Assembly (NCBI RefSeq): GCF_027186265.1
Contig: NZ_CP114176.1
Span: 1,984,001 to 2,048,000, forward strand
DNA from: Lentibacillus daqui
Lineage (GTDB): Bacteria; Bacillota; Bacilli; Bacillales; Amphibacillaceae
Reading direction: 5' to 3'
DNA: 64,000 nt
Shown: positions 26,996 through 35,708 of the stretch, in pieces
Position numbering within the stretch: the first letter of the stretch is position 1
How the letters are laid out: each line of letters begins with the position of its first letter
Program-made: the position numbers and the translations under genes
The notes under the pieces: generated by a model
Seen by the model: the letters and a program-made list of their open reading frames with translations, nothing else
What the model was told of the DNA's origin: nothing
Database searches by the model: none

Positions 26996-27044
26996 CCGGT
27001 AAAAATGAAACATCGCACAGTTGTCCCCCTTTTTGAACACGTTC
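26980..27044. repeat. TGTTCAAAAAG element, internally deleted copy C
   Basis: Both ends are kept (AGGATGTTCAAAAAGTCCGG and CCCCTTTTTGAACACG) with only about 20 unrelated bases between. TTCAAG on the left and TTCAAC on the right may be a decayed target duplication. It lies between frr and uppS. Confidence 0.75.
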
Positions 27045-27204
27045 TTCAACTATAATCAATAGAAGGAAAAAAGAATTATATGATTGTGCAGACGTTCAAA
27101 ATGGTACTTTATGGTTGTTTATTTTATCGATGCATTCATTATATCACGAATTTGATTCGTATTGTTTAGAAACGGGGAACAGGACAGGTGAGACATTCCC
27201 TTCC

Positions 27205-27234
27205 AAAAAACAAAAACCCCCTTAAACAAGAGGG
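27205..27234 (-). terminator. Terminator after frr
   Basis: On the minus strand CCCTCTT, loop GTTT and AAGGGGG form a 7-bp stem with one G-U, followed by TTTTTGTTTTTT. It lies about 45 bases after frr, before copy C of the repeat and uppS. Confidence 0.8.
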
Positions 27235-27278
27235 CAATGCTTCTTATTGGTTCAAAAAATCGATAGCCAATAATTGAC

Positions 27279-27836
27279 TTAAACTTCCATGATCTCTTCT
27301 TCTTTCTTTTTCGCAAGCTGATCCAATTTAGCTATATGCTTGTCTGTTTCCTTTTGGACTTTATCTTGTTCTGCGCGCAGTTCATCTTCGGTTAGATCAC
27401 CATTTTTTTCTGCTTTTTTTAATTGATCATTGGCATCACGACGAATGTTACGAACCTGCACACGGGCATCTTCCAAATACTTTCCAACTACTTTAACCAA
27501 TTCCTTGCGTCGTTCTTCCGTAAGTGCCGGGATATTAATCCGGATAACTTGACCATCATTGGACGGAGACAGACCTAAATCAGCCTTTTGAATGGCTTTT
27601 TCCACATCGCCAACAGATGATTTATCAAATGGTGAAATCACCAGCAATCTAGCCTCTGGTGCGGAAATGGAAGCTAATTGGTTCAACGGTGTTGAAGCTC
27701 CATAATAATCGACATAAATACTATCTAACAAAGATGGATTGGCACGGCCGGCACGTACTGTAGCCAAACTTTTTGAAAAAGCCTGGACAGCCTGGACCAT
27801 TTTCTCACGCATTTCCTTTAGAACATCATCTGACAT
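27279..27836 (-). CDS. frr: Ribosome recycling factor
   Basis: A 185-residue RRF that splits post-termination ribosomes together with EF-G. The helical-hairpin pattern is visible: RAGRANPSLLDSIYVDYYGA, the middle strand region, and the C-terminal helices with EERRKELVKVVGKY. The ATG is at 27836; a GTG immediately upstream is the alternative. It follows pyrH by only a few bases. Confidence 0.97.
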   Translation of the reverse strand: MSDDVLKEMREKMVQAVQAFSKSLATVRAGRANPSLLDSIYVDYYGASTPLNQLASISAPEARLLVISPFDKSSVGDVEKAIQKADLGLSPSNDGQVIRINIPALTEERRKELVKVVGKYLEDARVQVRNIRRDANDQLKKAEKNGDLTEDELRAEQDKVQKETDKHIAKLDQLAKKKEEEIMEV

Positions 27837-27839
27837 CAC

Positions 27840-28562
27840 TTATTTCCCCCTTATTGTTGTACCAATGGTTTCACCAAGAACAACCCTTTTTATGTTTCCT
27901 TCCTCAGTTATCGAGAATACAATTAATGGTATATCGTTATCCATACATAGCGAAGACGCAGTGGAATCCATTACTCCGAGTCCGGCATTTAACATTTCAA
28001 GATAGGAAAGAATTTCATATTTTTCGGCATCTTTATTTACTTTTGGGTCATCCGTATATACGCCATCGACATTATTTTTTGCCATTAAAATTACTTCTGC
28101 TTCAATCTCAGCCGCACGTAAAGCTGCTGTTGTATCCGTTGAAAAGTAAGGATTCCCGGTTCCCGCAGCAAAGATCACAACACGTTTTTTCTCCAAATGG
28201 CGAATTGCTTTACGCCGTATATAAGGCTCAGCAACCTGACGCATCTCGATCGATGTTTGCACACGAGTTGGTATGCCAATATTTTCTAAGCTGTCTTGAA
28301 GTGCAAGAGAATTCATAATCGTTGCCAGCATCCCCATATAGTCAGCAGTTGCACGATCCATGCCCATTTCACTGCCAACCTTGCCACGCCAGATGTTTCC
28401 ACCGCCAACAACAACGGCGACTTCAACACCTAACTCGGCGACTTCTTTTACTTGTGATGCTATAGATTGGATTACTGCCGGTTCAATACCATAGCCTTGT
28501 TTGCCACTTAATGCTTCACCGCTTAATTTTAATACTACTCGACGGTAACGTGCTGTTGTCAT
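27840..28562 (-). CDS. pyrH: Uridylate kinase
   Basis: A 240-residue UMP kinase of the amino-acid-kinase fold. The start at 28562 (MTTARYRRVV) follows GGAGG by five bases; the ATG at 28574 contains that ribosome site and is less likely. Family marks include VVLKLSGEAL at the start, VVGGGNIWRG in the middle and DNDIPLIVF near the end. It feeds UDP and UTP pools and lies between tsf and frr as in most bacteria, here with a repeat element upstream. Confidence 0.96.
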   Translation of the reverse strand: MTTARYRRVVLKLSGEALSGKQGYGIEPAVIQSIASQVKEVAELGVEVAVVVGGGNIWRGKVGSEMGMDRATADYMGMLATIMNSLALQDSLENIGIPTRVQTSIEMRQVAEPYIRRKAIRHLEKKRVVIFAAGTGNPYFSTDTTAALRAAEIEAEVILMAKNNVDGVYTDDPKVNKDAEKYEILSYLEMLNAGLGVMDSTASSLCMDNDIPLIVFSITEEGNIKRVVLGETIGTTIRGK

Positions 28563-28604
28563 AGTAACCTCCATAGAAATTAGTTTGCCGGATTTGCTTT
28601 AAAG

Positions 28605-28816
28605 AGGATGTTCAAAAAGTCCGGTAAAAATGACATGTCCCTGCAAAAGGGGTATGCCGACGCCTGAGCGCAAGCCCGTTTTTAGTCGGCCTTCGTTTGA
28701 AGAACTCGTTGGCTTGTTTTTCCGCTCCTCATGTACCTTTTATGTACACTCCGGTGCTCAAAGCTACGCCGCCTAGAACTTCTCGGTCCTTTTTATCCTC
28801 CTTTTTGAACACACAC
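28605..28816. repeat. TGTTCAAAAAG terminal-repeat element, full copy D
   Basis: This 212-base element has the same ends as copy B (AGGATGTTCAAAAAGTCCGG to CCTTTTTGAACACACAC). It is flanked on both sides by TTAAAG (28599-28604 and 28817-28822), a likely target duplication. It contains a GCCGAC...GTCGGC stem not found in copy B and shares the TGTACC...GTACA hairpin. It separates tsf from pyrH. Confidence 0.82.
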
Positions 28817-28850
28817 TTAAAGTTATGAGAAAGGGAACAACAGCTGTGTC

Positions 28851-28884
28851 CCCTTTTAAAACCAATTGCACTAGCCCATTGGTT
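28851..28884 (-). terminator. Terminator of tsf
   Basis: On the minus strand AACCAAT and ATTGGTT pair around an 11-base loop and are followed by TTTAAAAG. The stem overlaps the tsf stop codon. It is AT-rich and only moderately convincing. Confidence 0.6.
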
Positions 28885-29767
28885 ATTTTTTGATTTGGCT
28901 CATAACTTCTTCAGCAAAGTTTTCTTCCCGTTTTTCCATTCCTTCGCCAACTTCATAACGAACAAAAGTTTTAACGGTTGCACCTTTATCGGCAACATAT
29001 TTTCCCACTTTTTGGTCTGGATCTTTAACAAAATCTTGTTCCAGCAAGCAAATTTCCTGGAAGAACTTTCCTAAACGACCTTCTACCATTTTTTCTACAA
29101 TTTTTTCTGGTTTTCCTTCGTTTAATGCTTGTGATTTCAATACTTCTCGTTCGTGATCGACATCTGCTTTTGCGACATCATCACGGGAAACATAACGAGG
29201 GCTGACAGCAGCAGCATGCATGGCAATATCTTTTGCCACTGTTTCATCGTTTGTACCTTCCAACAGGGTTAACACACCAATGCGTCCGCCCATATGAAGG
29301 TAAGCGCCAAACACATCGTTATCTGTTTTTTCCAGCAGTGTAAAACGGCGCAAAGAAATTTTTTCACCAATTTTTGCAATGGCCGAGTTAATGTAAGTTT
29401 CCACTGTGTCACCTTCGCCATGTAACTTTTGTTGTAATGCTTCCTCAACAGTTGCCGGTTTTGCTTCAACAATATGCTTTCCAAGTTCAGCTAGCAGCTG
29501 TTTAAACTGGTCGTTTTTTGTTACAAAGTCTGTTTCACAGTTCACTTCCAATAGAGCTGCTGTATTTCCATCCATTGCGATGTATGTCGAGCCTTCAACA
29601 GCAATACGGTCAGCTTTTTTGGCAGCTTTGGAAATCCCTTTTTCACGTAAATAGTCGATTGCTTTATCGATGTCACCATCAGTTTCCTGGAGTGCTTTTT
29701 TACAATCCATCATACCTGCACCCGTTTTTTCACGAAGTTCTTTAACCATTTTTGCAGAAATTGCCAT
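28883..29767 (-). CDS. tsf: Translation elongation factor Ts
   Basis: A 294-residue guanine-nucleotide exchange factor for EF-Tu. The N-terminal UBA-like module contains VKELREKTGAGMMDCKKALQ (residues 8-27), followed by the CETDFV core motif and the dimerisation region. It lies downstream of rpsB, with an internal terminator between them. Confidence 0.98.
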   Translation of the reverse strand: MAISAKMVKELREKTGAGMMDCKKALQETDGDIDKAIDYLREKGISKAAKKADRIAVEGSTYIAMDGNTAALLEVNCETDFVTKNDQFKQLLAELGKHIVEAKPATVEEALQQKLHGEGDTVETYINSAIAKIGEKISLRRFTLLEKTDNDVFGAYLHMGGRIGVLTLLEGTNDETVAKDIAMHAAAVSPRYVSRDDVAKADVDHEREVLKSQALNEGKPEKIVEKMVEGRLGKFFQEICLLEQDFVKDPDQKVGKYVADKGATVKTFVRYEVGEGMEKREENFAEEVMSQIKK

Positions 29768-29815
29768 GTTACATCCTCCTTATAACGTTATCTTCCTGAA
29801 ATATTTCCTATTCTC

Positions 29816-29852
29816 TAAAAAAGGTGATAAAAGGCTTATCCTCTTATCACCT
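29816..29852 (-). terminator. Terminator/attenuator between rpsB and tsf
   Basis: AGGTGATAA and TTATCACCT form a perfect 9-bp stem with a 13-base loop, followed on the minus strand by TTTTTT. It would reduce tsf expression relative to rpsB. Confidence 0.85.
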
Positions 29853-29867
29853 GTCCTTTTTAAAAAA

Positions 29868-30629
29868 TTATTCCTCGATTGTGTCTGCAGTTTCTTCTAC
29901 TTTTACGTTTTCTTCTGCTTCCACTTCGCCGATTTCTTCAACTTCTTCTCCTTGTTTTACTTCAAGGACAGCGTCAGCCATTTTTGACGTTAGCAGTTTA
30001 ACTGCGCGGATTGCATCATCATTTGCCGGAATGACATGATCAATTTCATCCGGATCACAGTTCGTATCAACAATCCCGATGATCGGAATGTTCAATTTGT
30101 GCGCTTCAGCAATAGCAATTCGTTCTTTACGAGGGTCAATAACAAACATTGCATCTGGAAGCTTGTTCATTTCCTTAATACCGCCAAGGAATTTCACCAG
30201 ACGGTCTTTTTCTTTCAACAGTCCAACTACTTCTTTTTTTGGAAGTACATCGAACGTTCCATCTTCTTCCATACGCTCAATATCTTTTAACCGGTTGATA
30301 CGTTTACGGATTGTTTGGAAGTTGGTTAATGTACCACCTAACCAGCGTTGGTTAACATAGAACATGCCTGAACGTGTTGCTTCATCACGGACAGAATCCT
30401 GTGCTTGTTTTTTGGTACCGACGAACAGAATCGTTCCGCCATCTGCAACAAGATCTTTCACATATTTGTATGCTTCATCAACTTTTTTCACCGTTTTTTG
30501 TAAGTCGATGATGTAGATGCCGTTACGCTCTGTAAAGATATATTTTTTCATCTTTGGGTTCCAACGGCGAGTCTGATGGCCAAAATGCACACCAGCTTCA
30601 AGTAACTGCTTCATTGAAATTACTGACAT
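29868..30629 (-). CDS. rpsB: 30S ribosomal protein S2
   Basis: A 253-residue S2 with the family start MSVISMKQLLEAGVHFGHQTRRWNPKM (in part), the GTKKQAQ motif and the DTNCDPD segment. The C-terminal tail is very acidic (EEVEEIGEVEAEENVKVEE), as in several Bacillaceae. An ATG with GGAGG upstream is clear. The gene has its own promoter and a leader of about 190 bases. Confidence 0.98.
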   Translation of the reverse strand: MSVISMKQLLEAGVHFGHQTRRWNPKMKKYIFTERNGIYIIDLQKTVKKVDEAYKYVKDLVADGGTILFVGTKKQAQDSVRDEATRSGMFYVNQRWLGGTLTNFQTIRKRINRLKDIERMEEDGTFDVLPKKEVVGLLKEKDRLVKFLGGIKEMNKLPDAMFVIDPRKERIAIAEAHKLNIPIIGIVDTNCDPDEIDHVIPANDDAIRAVKLLTSKMADAVLEVKQGEEVEEIGEVEAEENVKVEETADTIEE

Positions 30630-30817
30630 TAAAATTACCTCCTATGGTTTTTTCCTCCGTTTGCATCCTCTTTGCACAAGGACCATCGCAAAAGTGGAAA
30701 TGTTCGAACCAACCTCAGAATTCTTACATTCAACCTCTACTATGGCACCACTTTGGCAAATCAGCAAACGTGTGTGATAAAACATGATTACGTGTCGTTA
30801 ACCATGACCTTACACCA
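30630..30817 (-). other. Leader of the rpsB mRNA
   Basis: About 190 untranslated bases lie between the predicted transcription start and rpsB. CCAAAGTGG and CCACTTTTG, some 60 bases apart, could form a long-range stem. Ribosomal protein leaders are often autoregulated, but I cannot match this one to a described family. Confidence 0.35.
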
Positions 30818-30823
30818 AAAATA

Positions 30824-30852
30824 AATATATCATATGGTACCCAAGCAATCAA
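30824..30852 (-). promoter_or_regulatory. Sigma-A promoter of rpsB
   Basis: On the minus strand TTGATT, a 17-base spacer and TATATT. The -35 box overlaps the stop codon of the swrB relic. Confidence 0.7.
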
Positions 30853-31296
30853 GCGTTAATATATGTTTTTTCATGAATTTTTATGGCAAGCTCGACCTCG
30901 GTTTTTCCACAATGAATTGTACTGGCAATATGTTCATAGGAAAATCCCTTTTTGTAAAGTTCAAGAATTCTTGCTTGCATCGATGTTTCAAAGGTATCAT
31001 TGATATTTTTCAGAGCCAAATCTGGTAACAGGATATTATCCTTCTCCTGATTTGTCTTTGTTTTCTGTTTCGTTTTCTTTTCAGTGGCAGGCTCTGTTGT
31101 ACCAGTATTGGCAAATCTATCCTCTAACATACGGTTTTCCTGTTTGATTTCCTGTAAATAAGTTTCCAAAAGTTCCATTACGTCCTCTGTATTGTTTTGG
31201 TGTGAGGATTTCATCTGTTTTACGAGTTGATAGATGCAATTAGGGTAACGAGATGTAATATAAAACTAATGCTTCGTATGATCTGGTTGTACTCAT
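30849..31296 (-). pseudogene. swrB: Truncated swrB (ylxL) relic
   Basis: An open frame of 121 codons (30849-31214) encodes a coiled, charged region (MELLETYLQEIKQENRMLEDRF), a Lys/Thr linker and a C-terminal helix-turn-helix-like segment (ARILELYKKGFSYEHIAS...KTEVELAIKI). This matches the cytoplasmic part of SwrB/YlxL, which precedes rpsB in B. subtilis. The N-terminal membrane anchor is missing. An ATG at 31296 after AGAGGG opens a frame that stops after 17 codons; a neighbouring frame reads LHLVTLIASIN, hydrophobic like an anchor. This suggests frameshift damage in the 5' end. The soluble part could still be expressed, but there is no flagellar operon beside it. Confidence 0.65.
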
Positions 31297-31595
31297 TAAA
31301 TCAACCCTCTCTTTTATTATTGATAAGATCTGGCAACCCTTGATAATAGAGTTGATTTTTCGCAAGTTTCGTCATTTCTTTCTCCATATCAACATTGTTA
31401 TGATTATGGTTATATGATGTATGATGTTTCGATCCGTTTTTGACAAAATATCCTGAAAAATATTTAAAAACTCAAGTTCCCTATCTCTTTATGCCTATTT
31501 TCATGCCGTTATTTTCATTTTAAAGTTAATTTATCGGTATGTATCCTTATTTTAAAAGGCTGAATACATATTTCGACAAAGATATGTTAAATCCA
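31297..31595. other. Gene-free stretch at the site of the flagellar/chemotaxis operon
   Basis: About 300 AT-rich bases between the codY terminator and the swrB relic. No reading frame, repeat end or RNA gene is recognisable. In B. subtilis about 30 flagellar and chemotaxis genes from flgB to sigD occupy this interval. Confidence 0.6.
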
Positions 31596-31632
31596 CGATA
31601 AAAAGACCTAACAAATAACATGCTAGGTCTTT
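31596..31632 (-). terminator. Terminator of codY
   Basis: AAAGACCTA and TAGGTCTTT form a 9-bp stem around 13 bases, followed on the minus strand by TTTATCG after the stem Ts. It lies about 60 bases after the codY stop. Confidence 0.8.
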
Positions 31633-31690
31633 CGATTTAATGAACAATCTATGTTGTTCATGTTTTATTTCCTGGGCAAAAGTTCATATC

Positions 31691-32470
31691 TTATCTTGAA
31701 CGTAACTTATCAAGTTCTACCAGGAATTTATCATTAAGGACTTTAATATATGTCCCTTTCATTCCTAATGAGCGTGATTCAATTACACCAGCACTTTCCA
31801 ATTTACGTAGCGCATTAACAATAACCGATCTGGTAATTCCAACCCGGTCAGCAATCTTACTTGCTACAAGTAAACCTTCCTTGCCATTAAGTTCTTCAAA
31901 GATATGATCGATTGCTTCCAGTTCACTATAGGAAAGGGAACTGATGGCCATCTGAACAACTGCCTTACTTCTGGCCTCTGTTTCAATTTCTTCAGACTTC
32001 TCATGAAGAATTTCCATACCGACAACAGTGGCACCATATTCAGCCAGCAAAAGATCGTCATTGTTAAAACGATCACTTAATCTACTTAAAACGAGTGTTC
32101 CGAGACGATCACCACCACCAACAATCGGTACAATCGTTGTTAAGCCATTTTGGAACAAGTCCTTATTCTCAACAGGGAATGCGGAGAATTGACTGTCAAT
32201 ATCCAGGTTTGATGTTGTTTCAGAAATTGCAAATAGCCCTTGCGTGTACTCTTCCGGAAATTGACGTTCCTCCAACATTGATTTCATTCGGTCGTTTTCA
32301 ATTTCTTGGTTGATTGCAATTCCTAATAACTTACCACGCCTGCTTACGATAAATACGTTACTGTTGATCACATCCCGTAAAGTTGCAGACATGTCGTTGA
32401 AGTTTACCGGTTTTGCTCCAGCTTTCTGTAACATTGCATTGATTTTTCTTGCTCGATCTAAAAGTTCCAT
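31691..32470 (-). CDS. codY: GTP-sensing global repressor CodY
   Basis: A 259-residue regulator that senses branched-chain amino acids and GTP and represses stationary-phase and nitrogen genes. The N-terminal GAF domain carries the isoleucine/valine pocket. The C-terminal winged helix has ASKIADRVGITRSVIVNALRKLES (in part) as recognition unit, almost unchanged in the family. It is the last gene of xerC-hslV-hslU-codY. Confidence 0.98.
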   Translation of the reverse strand: MELLDRARKINAMLQKAGAKPVNFNDMSATLRDVINSNVFIVSRRGKLLGIAINQEIENDRMKSMLEERQFPEEYTQGLFAISETTSNLDIDSQFSAFPVENKDLFQNGLTTIVPIVGGGDRLGTLVLSRLSDRFNNDDLLLAEYGATVVGMEILHEKSEEIETEARSKAVVQMAISSLSYSELEAIDHIFEELNGKEGLLVASKIADRVGITRSVIVNALRKLESAGVIESRSLGMKGTYIKVLNDKFLVELDKLRSR

Positions 32471-32496
32471 GATAATCCTCCATTCAATTGTTTGTA

Positions 32497-33891
32497 TTAC
32501 AGTATAAATTGACTTAAATCTTTATCTTTTACAATCGTACTTAATTTTTTATCGACATATTCAGGGGTGATTTCGACAGTCTCCATCATCACTTCCGGCG
32601 CCTCAAATGACAGGTCTTCCAGGAGTTTTTCCAAAATTGTATGCAATCTGCGCGCTCCAATGTTATCCGTTTCCTGATTTACCTGGTAAGCAATTTCGGC
32701 AATCCTAATTACAGCATTGTCAGTAAATTCAACATTTATACCTTCTGTTTTTAATAATGCACGATATTGTTTCAAAAGTGCATTAGAAGGCTCTTGCAAA
32801 ATACGCTGAAAATCCTTAACTGTTAATTTCTCCAGCTCCACCCGGATCGGGAATCTTCCTTGTAGTTCCGGAATCAGATCTGACGGTTTTGACATATGAA
32901 ATGCCCCTGCAGCAATAAACAGCATATGATCGGTTTTTACGGGGCCATGTTTGGTCACAACGGTAGAACCTTCGACAATTGGCAAAATATCACGTTGTAC
33001 GCCTTCTCGTGATACATTGGCGGAATTGTCCTGTTTGGCTGCTACCTTATCGATCTCATCAATAAACAGGATACCGGATTGTTCGGCACGTTCAATTGCT
33101 TCCTGTGCGGCTTCTTCCATATCTACGAGTTTCTGTGCTTCCTGCATGGTCAAAACATTTCTCGCTTCTGAAACCGGCAATTTTCGCTTCTTCTTTTTCT
33201 TTGGCATGAACTGCCCCAGCGCATCCTGCATGTTCATTCCCATTTGTTCCATTCCGGAGCCTTGCAGCATATCAAACATGGAAGGTGTTGGTTCTTCAAT
33301 CTCTACTGTTACGATATGATCTTCCAACTCTCCCAAAGCGAGTTGATGCTCTATTCGTTTGCGTTTATTGTGTATTTCCTCGGTTTTATCCGTATCCTTT
33401 TCATCATCGTCATCCTCTGACCCGCCTGCAAACAGCATCTCGAACGGATTTTTCACCCCTGATTGTTTCTTGGCCTGGGGCATTAATAACTGAACAAGCT
33501 TCTTATTTGCTTCAACCTCAGCCTTGCCCTTTACCTCAGCCATTTTTTCTTCTTTTACCATCCTTACTGACATTTCTACCAAATCACGAACCATGGATTC
33601 CACATCACGGCCAACATAACCCACTTCGGTAAACTTTGTTGCTTCCACTTTGACAAACGGTGCCCCGACAAGTTTCGCCAGTCTTCTGGCAATTTCTGTT
33701 TTCCCAACCCCTGTTGGACCAATCATCAGGATATTTTTTGGTACAATTTCGTCTTTAATCGATTCATCGAGCTTCATGCGGCGATAACGATTTCGGAGTG
33801 CAACTGCAACCGACTTTTTAGCCTGACGCTGTCCGATGATATAGTTATTCAGCTGGTCAACAATTTGCTTAGGGGTTAAATCGATTCCCAT
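32497..33891 (-). CDS. hslU: ATPase subunit HslU/ClpY
   Basis: A 464-residue AAA+ unfoldase that feeds the HslV peptidase. Walker A GPTGVGKT is at residues 58-65, Walker B is ILFIDEIDK, and a charged, Lys-rich intermediate domain (PKKKKKRKL) lies in the middle. The C-terminal tail DLSQFIL is of the kind that inserts into HslV to activate it. It starts 15 bases after the hslV stop. Confidence 0.97.
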   Translation of the reverse strand: MGIDLTPKQIVDQLNNYIIGQRQAKKSVAVALRNRYRRMKLDESIKDEIVPKNILMIGPTGVGKTEIARRLAKLVGAPFVKVEATKFTEVGYVGRDVESMVRDLVEMSVRMVKEEKMAEVKGKAEVEANKKLVQLLMPQAKKQSGVKNPFEMLFAGGSEDDDDEKDTDKTEEIHNKRKRIEHQLALGELEDHIVTVEIEEPTPSMFDMLQGSGMEQMGMNMQDALGQFMPKKKKKRKLPVSEARNVLTMQEAQKLVDMEEAAQEAIERAEQSGILFIDEIDKVAAKQDNSANVSREGVQRDILPIVEGSTVVTKHGPVKTDHMLFIAAGAFHMSKPSDLIPELQGRFPIRVELEKLTVKDFQRILQEPSNALLKQYRALLKTEGINVEFTDNAVIRIAEIAYQVNQETDNIGARRLHTILEKLLEDLSFEAPEVMMETVEITPEYVDKKLSTIVKDKDLSQFIL

Positions 33892-33906
33892 AAAGCGGCC
33901 TCCTCA

Positions 33907-34452
33907 TTAGTCAAGTACTTCCAATGTGATATGATCATTCGTATAAACGCATATTTCACCTGCAATTTCCAATGCCGACTGTGCGATTTCTTTAGCCGTC
34001 AGATTACTTGCATGTTTGCGTAATGCCCGACCGGCACTTAATGCATAATTACCGCCTGAGCCGATTGCCAGCATCCCATCGTCCGGTTCTATCACTTCTC
34101 CGGTACCTGAAAGCAAAAACATCTTCTCCTTATCCATGACAATCAGCATCGCTTCCAATTTGCGCAGTACCTTATCACTCCGCCATTCCTGAGCCAACTC
34201 CACGGCTGCACGCTGCAGATTTCCGTCAAATGTCTCCAGCTTTCCCTCGAATTTTTCATACAATGTAAACGCATCAGCGACAGATCCGGCAAATCCAGCC
34301 AATACTTGACCCTTGTATAATGTGCGAACTTTTTTGGCGTTATGTTTCATGACTACCGCATTCCCTAACGTTACTTGCCCATCACCACTCATCGCACATT
34401 GGCCATTATGGATGATAGCAAATATTGTTGTTGCATGCATCTCATGATTCAC
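33907..34452 (-). CDS. hslV: HslV/ClpQ peptidase subunit
   Basis: A proteasome-like peptidase of about 181 residues, partner of HslU. The best start is GTG at 34452, eight bases after AGAGG, giving MNHEMHATTIFAI; the ATG at 34458 is too close to the ribosome site and the one at 34440 too far. Core motifs GDGQVTLG and GFAGSVADAF are normal. B. subtilis ClpQ begins MSSFHATTIF and uses its exposed N-terminal serine as nucleophile. Here no serine or threonine would directly follow the initiator in any plausible start, while the inner Thr-Thr pair is kept. Confidence 0.93.
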   Translation of the reverse strand: MNHEMHATTIFAIIHNGQCAMSGDGQVTLGNAVVMKHNAKKVRTLYKGQVLAGFAGSVADAFTLYEKFEGKLETFDGNLQRAAVELAQEWRSDKVLRKLEAMLIVMDKEKMFLLSGTGEVIEPDDGMLAIGSGGNYALSAGRALRKHASNLTAKEIAQSALEIAGEICVYTNDHITLEVLD

Positions 34453-35386
34453 GATCATCACCTCTTGACTTTAATTTTCGTTCAGAAGCTCTAGGGTGGC
34501 TGTTCATATACACGTTACGCAACTGTTCCTTGGTAACGTGTGTATAAATCTGTGTCGTCGATAAATTTTCATGTCCTAACAGTTCCTGTACAGTACGAAG
34601 ATCTGCCCCTGCGTTTAGCATATGTGTAGCAAAAGTATGCCTGAGTTTATGCGGGTGAATATTTACAGTTAACGCCGTTTTGTTCATCATTTTATCCAGA
34701 ACAGTTCGGATGCCTCGCGTAGTTATCGGGGCTCCTCTAGCATTTAAAAAAATGCGATCGGTGTTTGTCTTCGCTTTGTCAAGAAGTACTATTCGCCCCT
34801 CGCTGATATACGTCTCCAACGCGATTTCGGCAAATCGCCCAAAAGGAATATAGCGTTCTTTTCGACCCTTGCCTTTGACAAATGCAGTCCCCAAAGAAAA
34901 GTCGATATCTTGTATTCGTAACTGCTGGCACTCGCTAACCCGCATTCCAGTTGCATAAAGCAACTCAAGCAGTGCCTGATTGCGTTGGCCCAATGGGTCT
35001 GTTGTATCATTGACTGCAAATAACTTTTCCAGTTCTTCTTCATACAAAAAATCCGGAATGGGTTTGGCTGCTTTTGGCAAGGAAACATGGATAAAGGGGT
35101 TATCTTCCACTTCCTCTTCACGATCCAAAAATTTATAAAACGTGCGCAAACCGGATATTATTCTGGACACAGATCGTCGGCTCAAATTGCTATCATACAG
35201 CATGGTTAGAAAAAGTCGTACAATTTGAGTATCGACGTCGCTCAGGTTATCTATTCCTTCGCGATGTAAAAATTGAAAAAACGTTTCCAGATCATTCAGA
35301 TAATACTTCACAGTATATGGCGAGGCATTTTTCTCAATTTGCAAATACTCGACAAATGCCTCGCTACTTTCGGAAAACCTATTCAA
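34442..35386 (-). CDS. xerC: Tyrosine recombinase XerC (CodV)
   Basis: About 314 residues. The start is probably TTG at 35386 (LNRFSESSEAF), five bases after AGAGGGTGA. It resolves chromosome dimers at dif together with XerD. The N-terminal SAM-like domain is followed by the catalytic domain with Arg in ATGMRVSEC, Lys in GKGRKERY, HKLRHTFATH, and the nucleophile Tyr in TTQIYTHV. Its end overlaps the hslV start. In B. subtilis trmFO precedes it; here a leader and a small unknown gene do. Confidence 0.95.
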   Translation of the reverse strand: MNRFSESSEAFVEYLQIEKNASPYTVKYYLNDLETFFQFLHREGIDNLSDVDTQIVRLFLTMLYDSNLSRRSVSRIISGLRTFYKFLDREEEVEDNPFIHVSLPKAAKPIPDFLYEEELEKLFAVNDTTDPLGQRNQALLELLYATGMRVSECQQLRIQDIDFSLGTAFVKGKGRKERYIPFGRFAEIALETYISEGRIVLLDKAKTNTDRIFLNARGAPITTRGIRTVLDKMMNKTALTVNIHPHKLRHTFATHMLNAGADLRTVQELLGHENLSTTQIYTHVTKEQLRNVYMNSHPRASERKLKSRGDDRES

Positions 35387-35606
35387 AACTTCACCCTCTA
35401 TCAAAAACGAAAAGCGCGAAATTGTTAGTCATACAAGCCCATGATTCCATCATTTCTGAACAGCGAATAAATCATATCATATAACATTCTGGAAAGCAAT
35501 AGATTTAACAAAATAGCAGCAAGATTCTGAATTGAGCTTAGTCCTGCCTAATGAATCATAATCCTGGTTGATAGTACTGTCAAGTAATTTAGCTTACCAA
35601 GTGATA
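35387..35606 (-). other. Long untranslated leader of the xerC operon
   Basis: The strong promoter lies about 220 bases before the start codon, leaving a ~210-base leader with no credible reading frame. I saw no riboswitch consensus and no remnant of trmFO. Confidence 0.45.
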
Positions 35607-35635
35607 ATTATAGCTGTTACGAATCGAATAGTCAA
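35607..35635 (-). promoter_or_regulatory. Sigma-A promoter of xerC-hslVU-codY
   Basis: On the minus strand TTGACT, a 17-base spacer and a perfect TATAAT. Confidence 0.82.
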
Positions 35636-35708
35636 CAAACAAGTATGAAAGACGCAAATTTACACTTATTTGCCACAAAATCAGCATTGAATGTAATCAG
35701 TTTGTCTT

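Noticed and set aside
32497..33891. Possible disruption of hslU to match the odd HslV N-terminus
   Set aside because: HslU has intact Walker motifs and the C-terminal activation tail, so the pair is probably still used.
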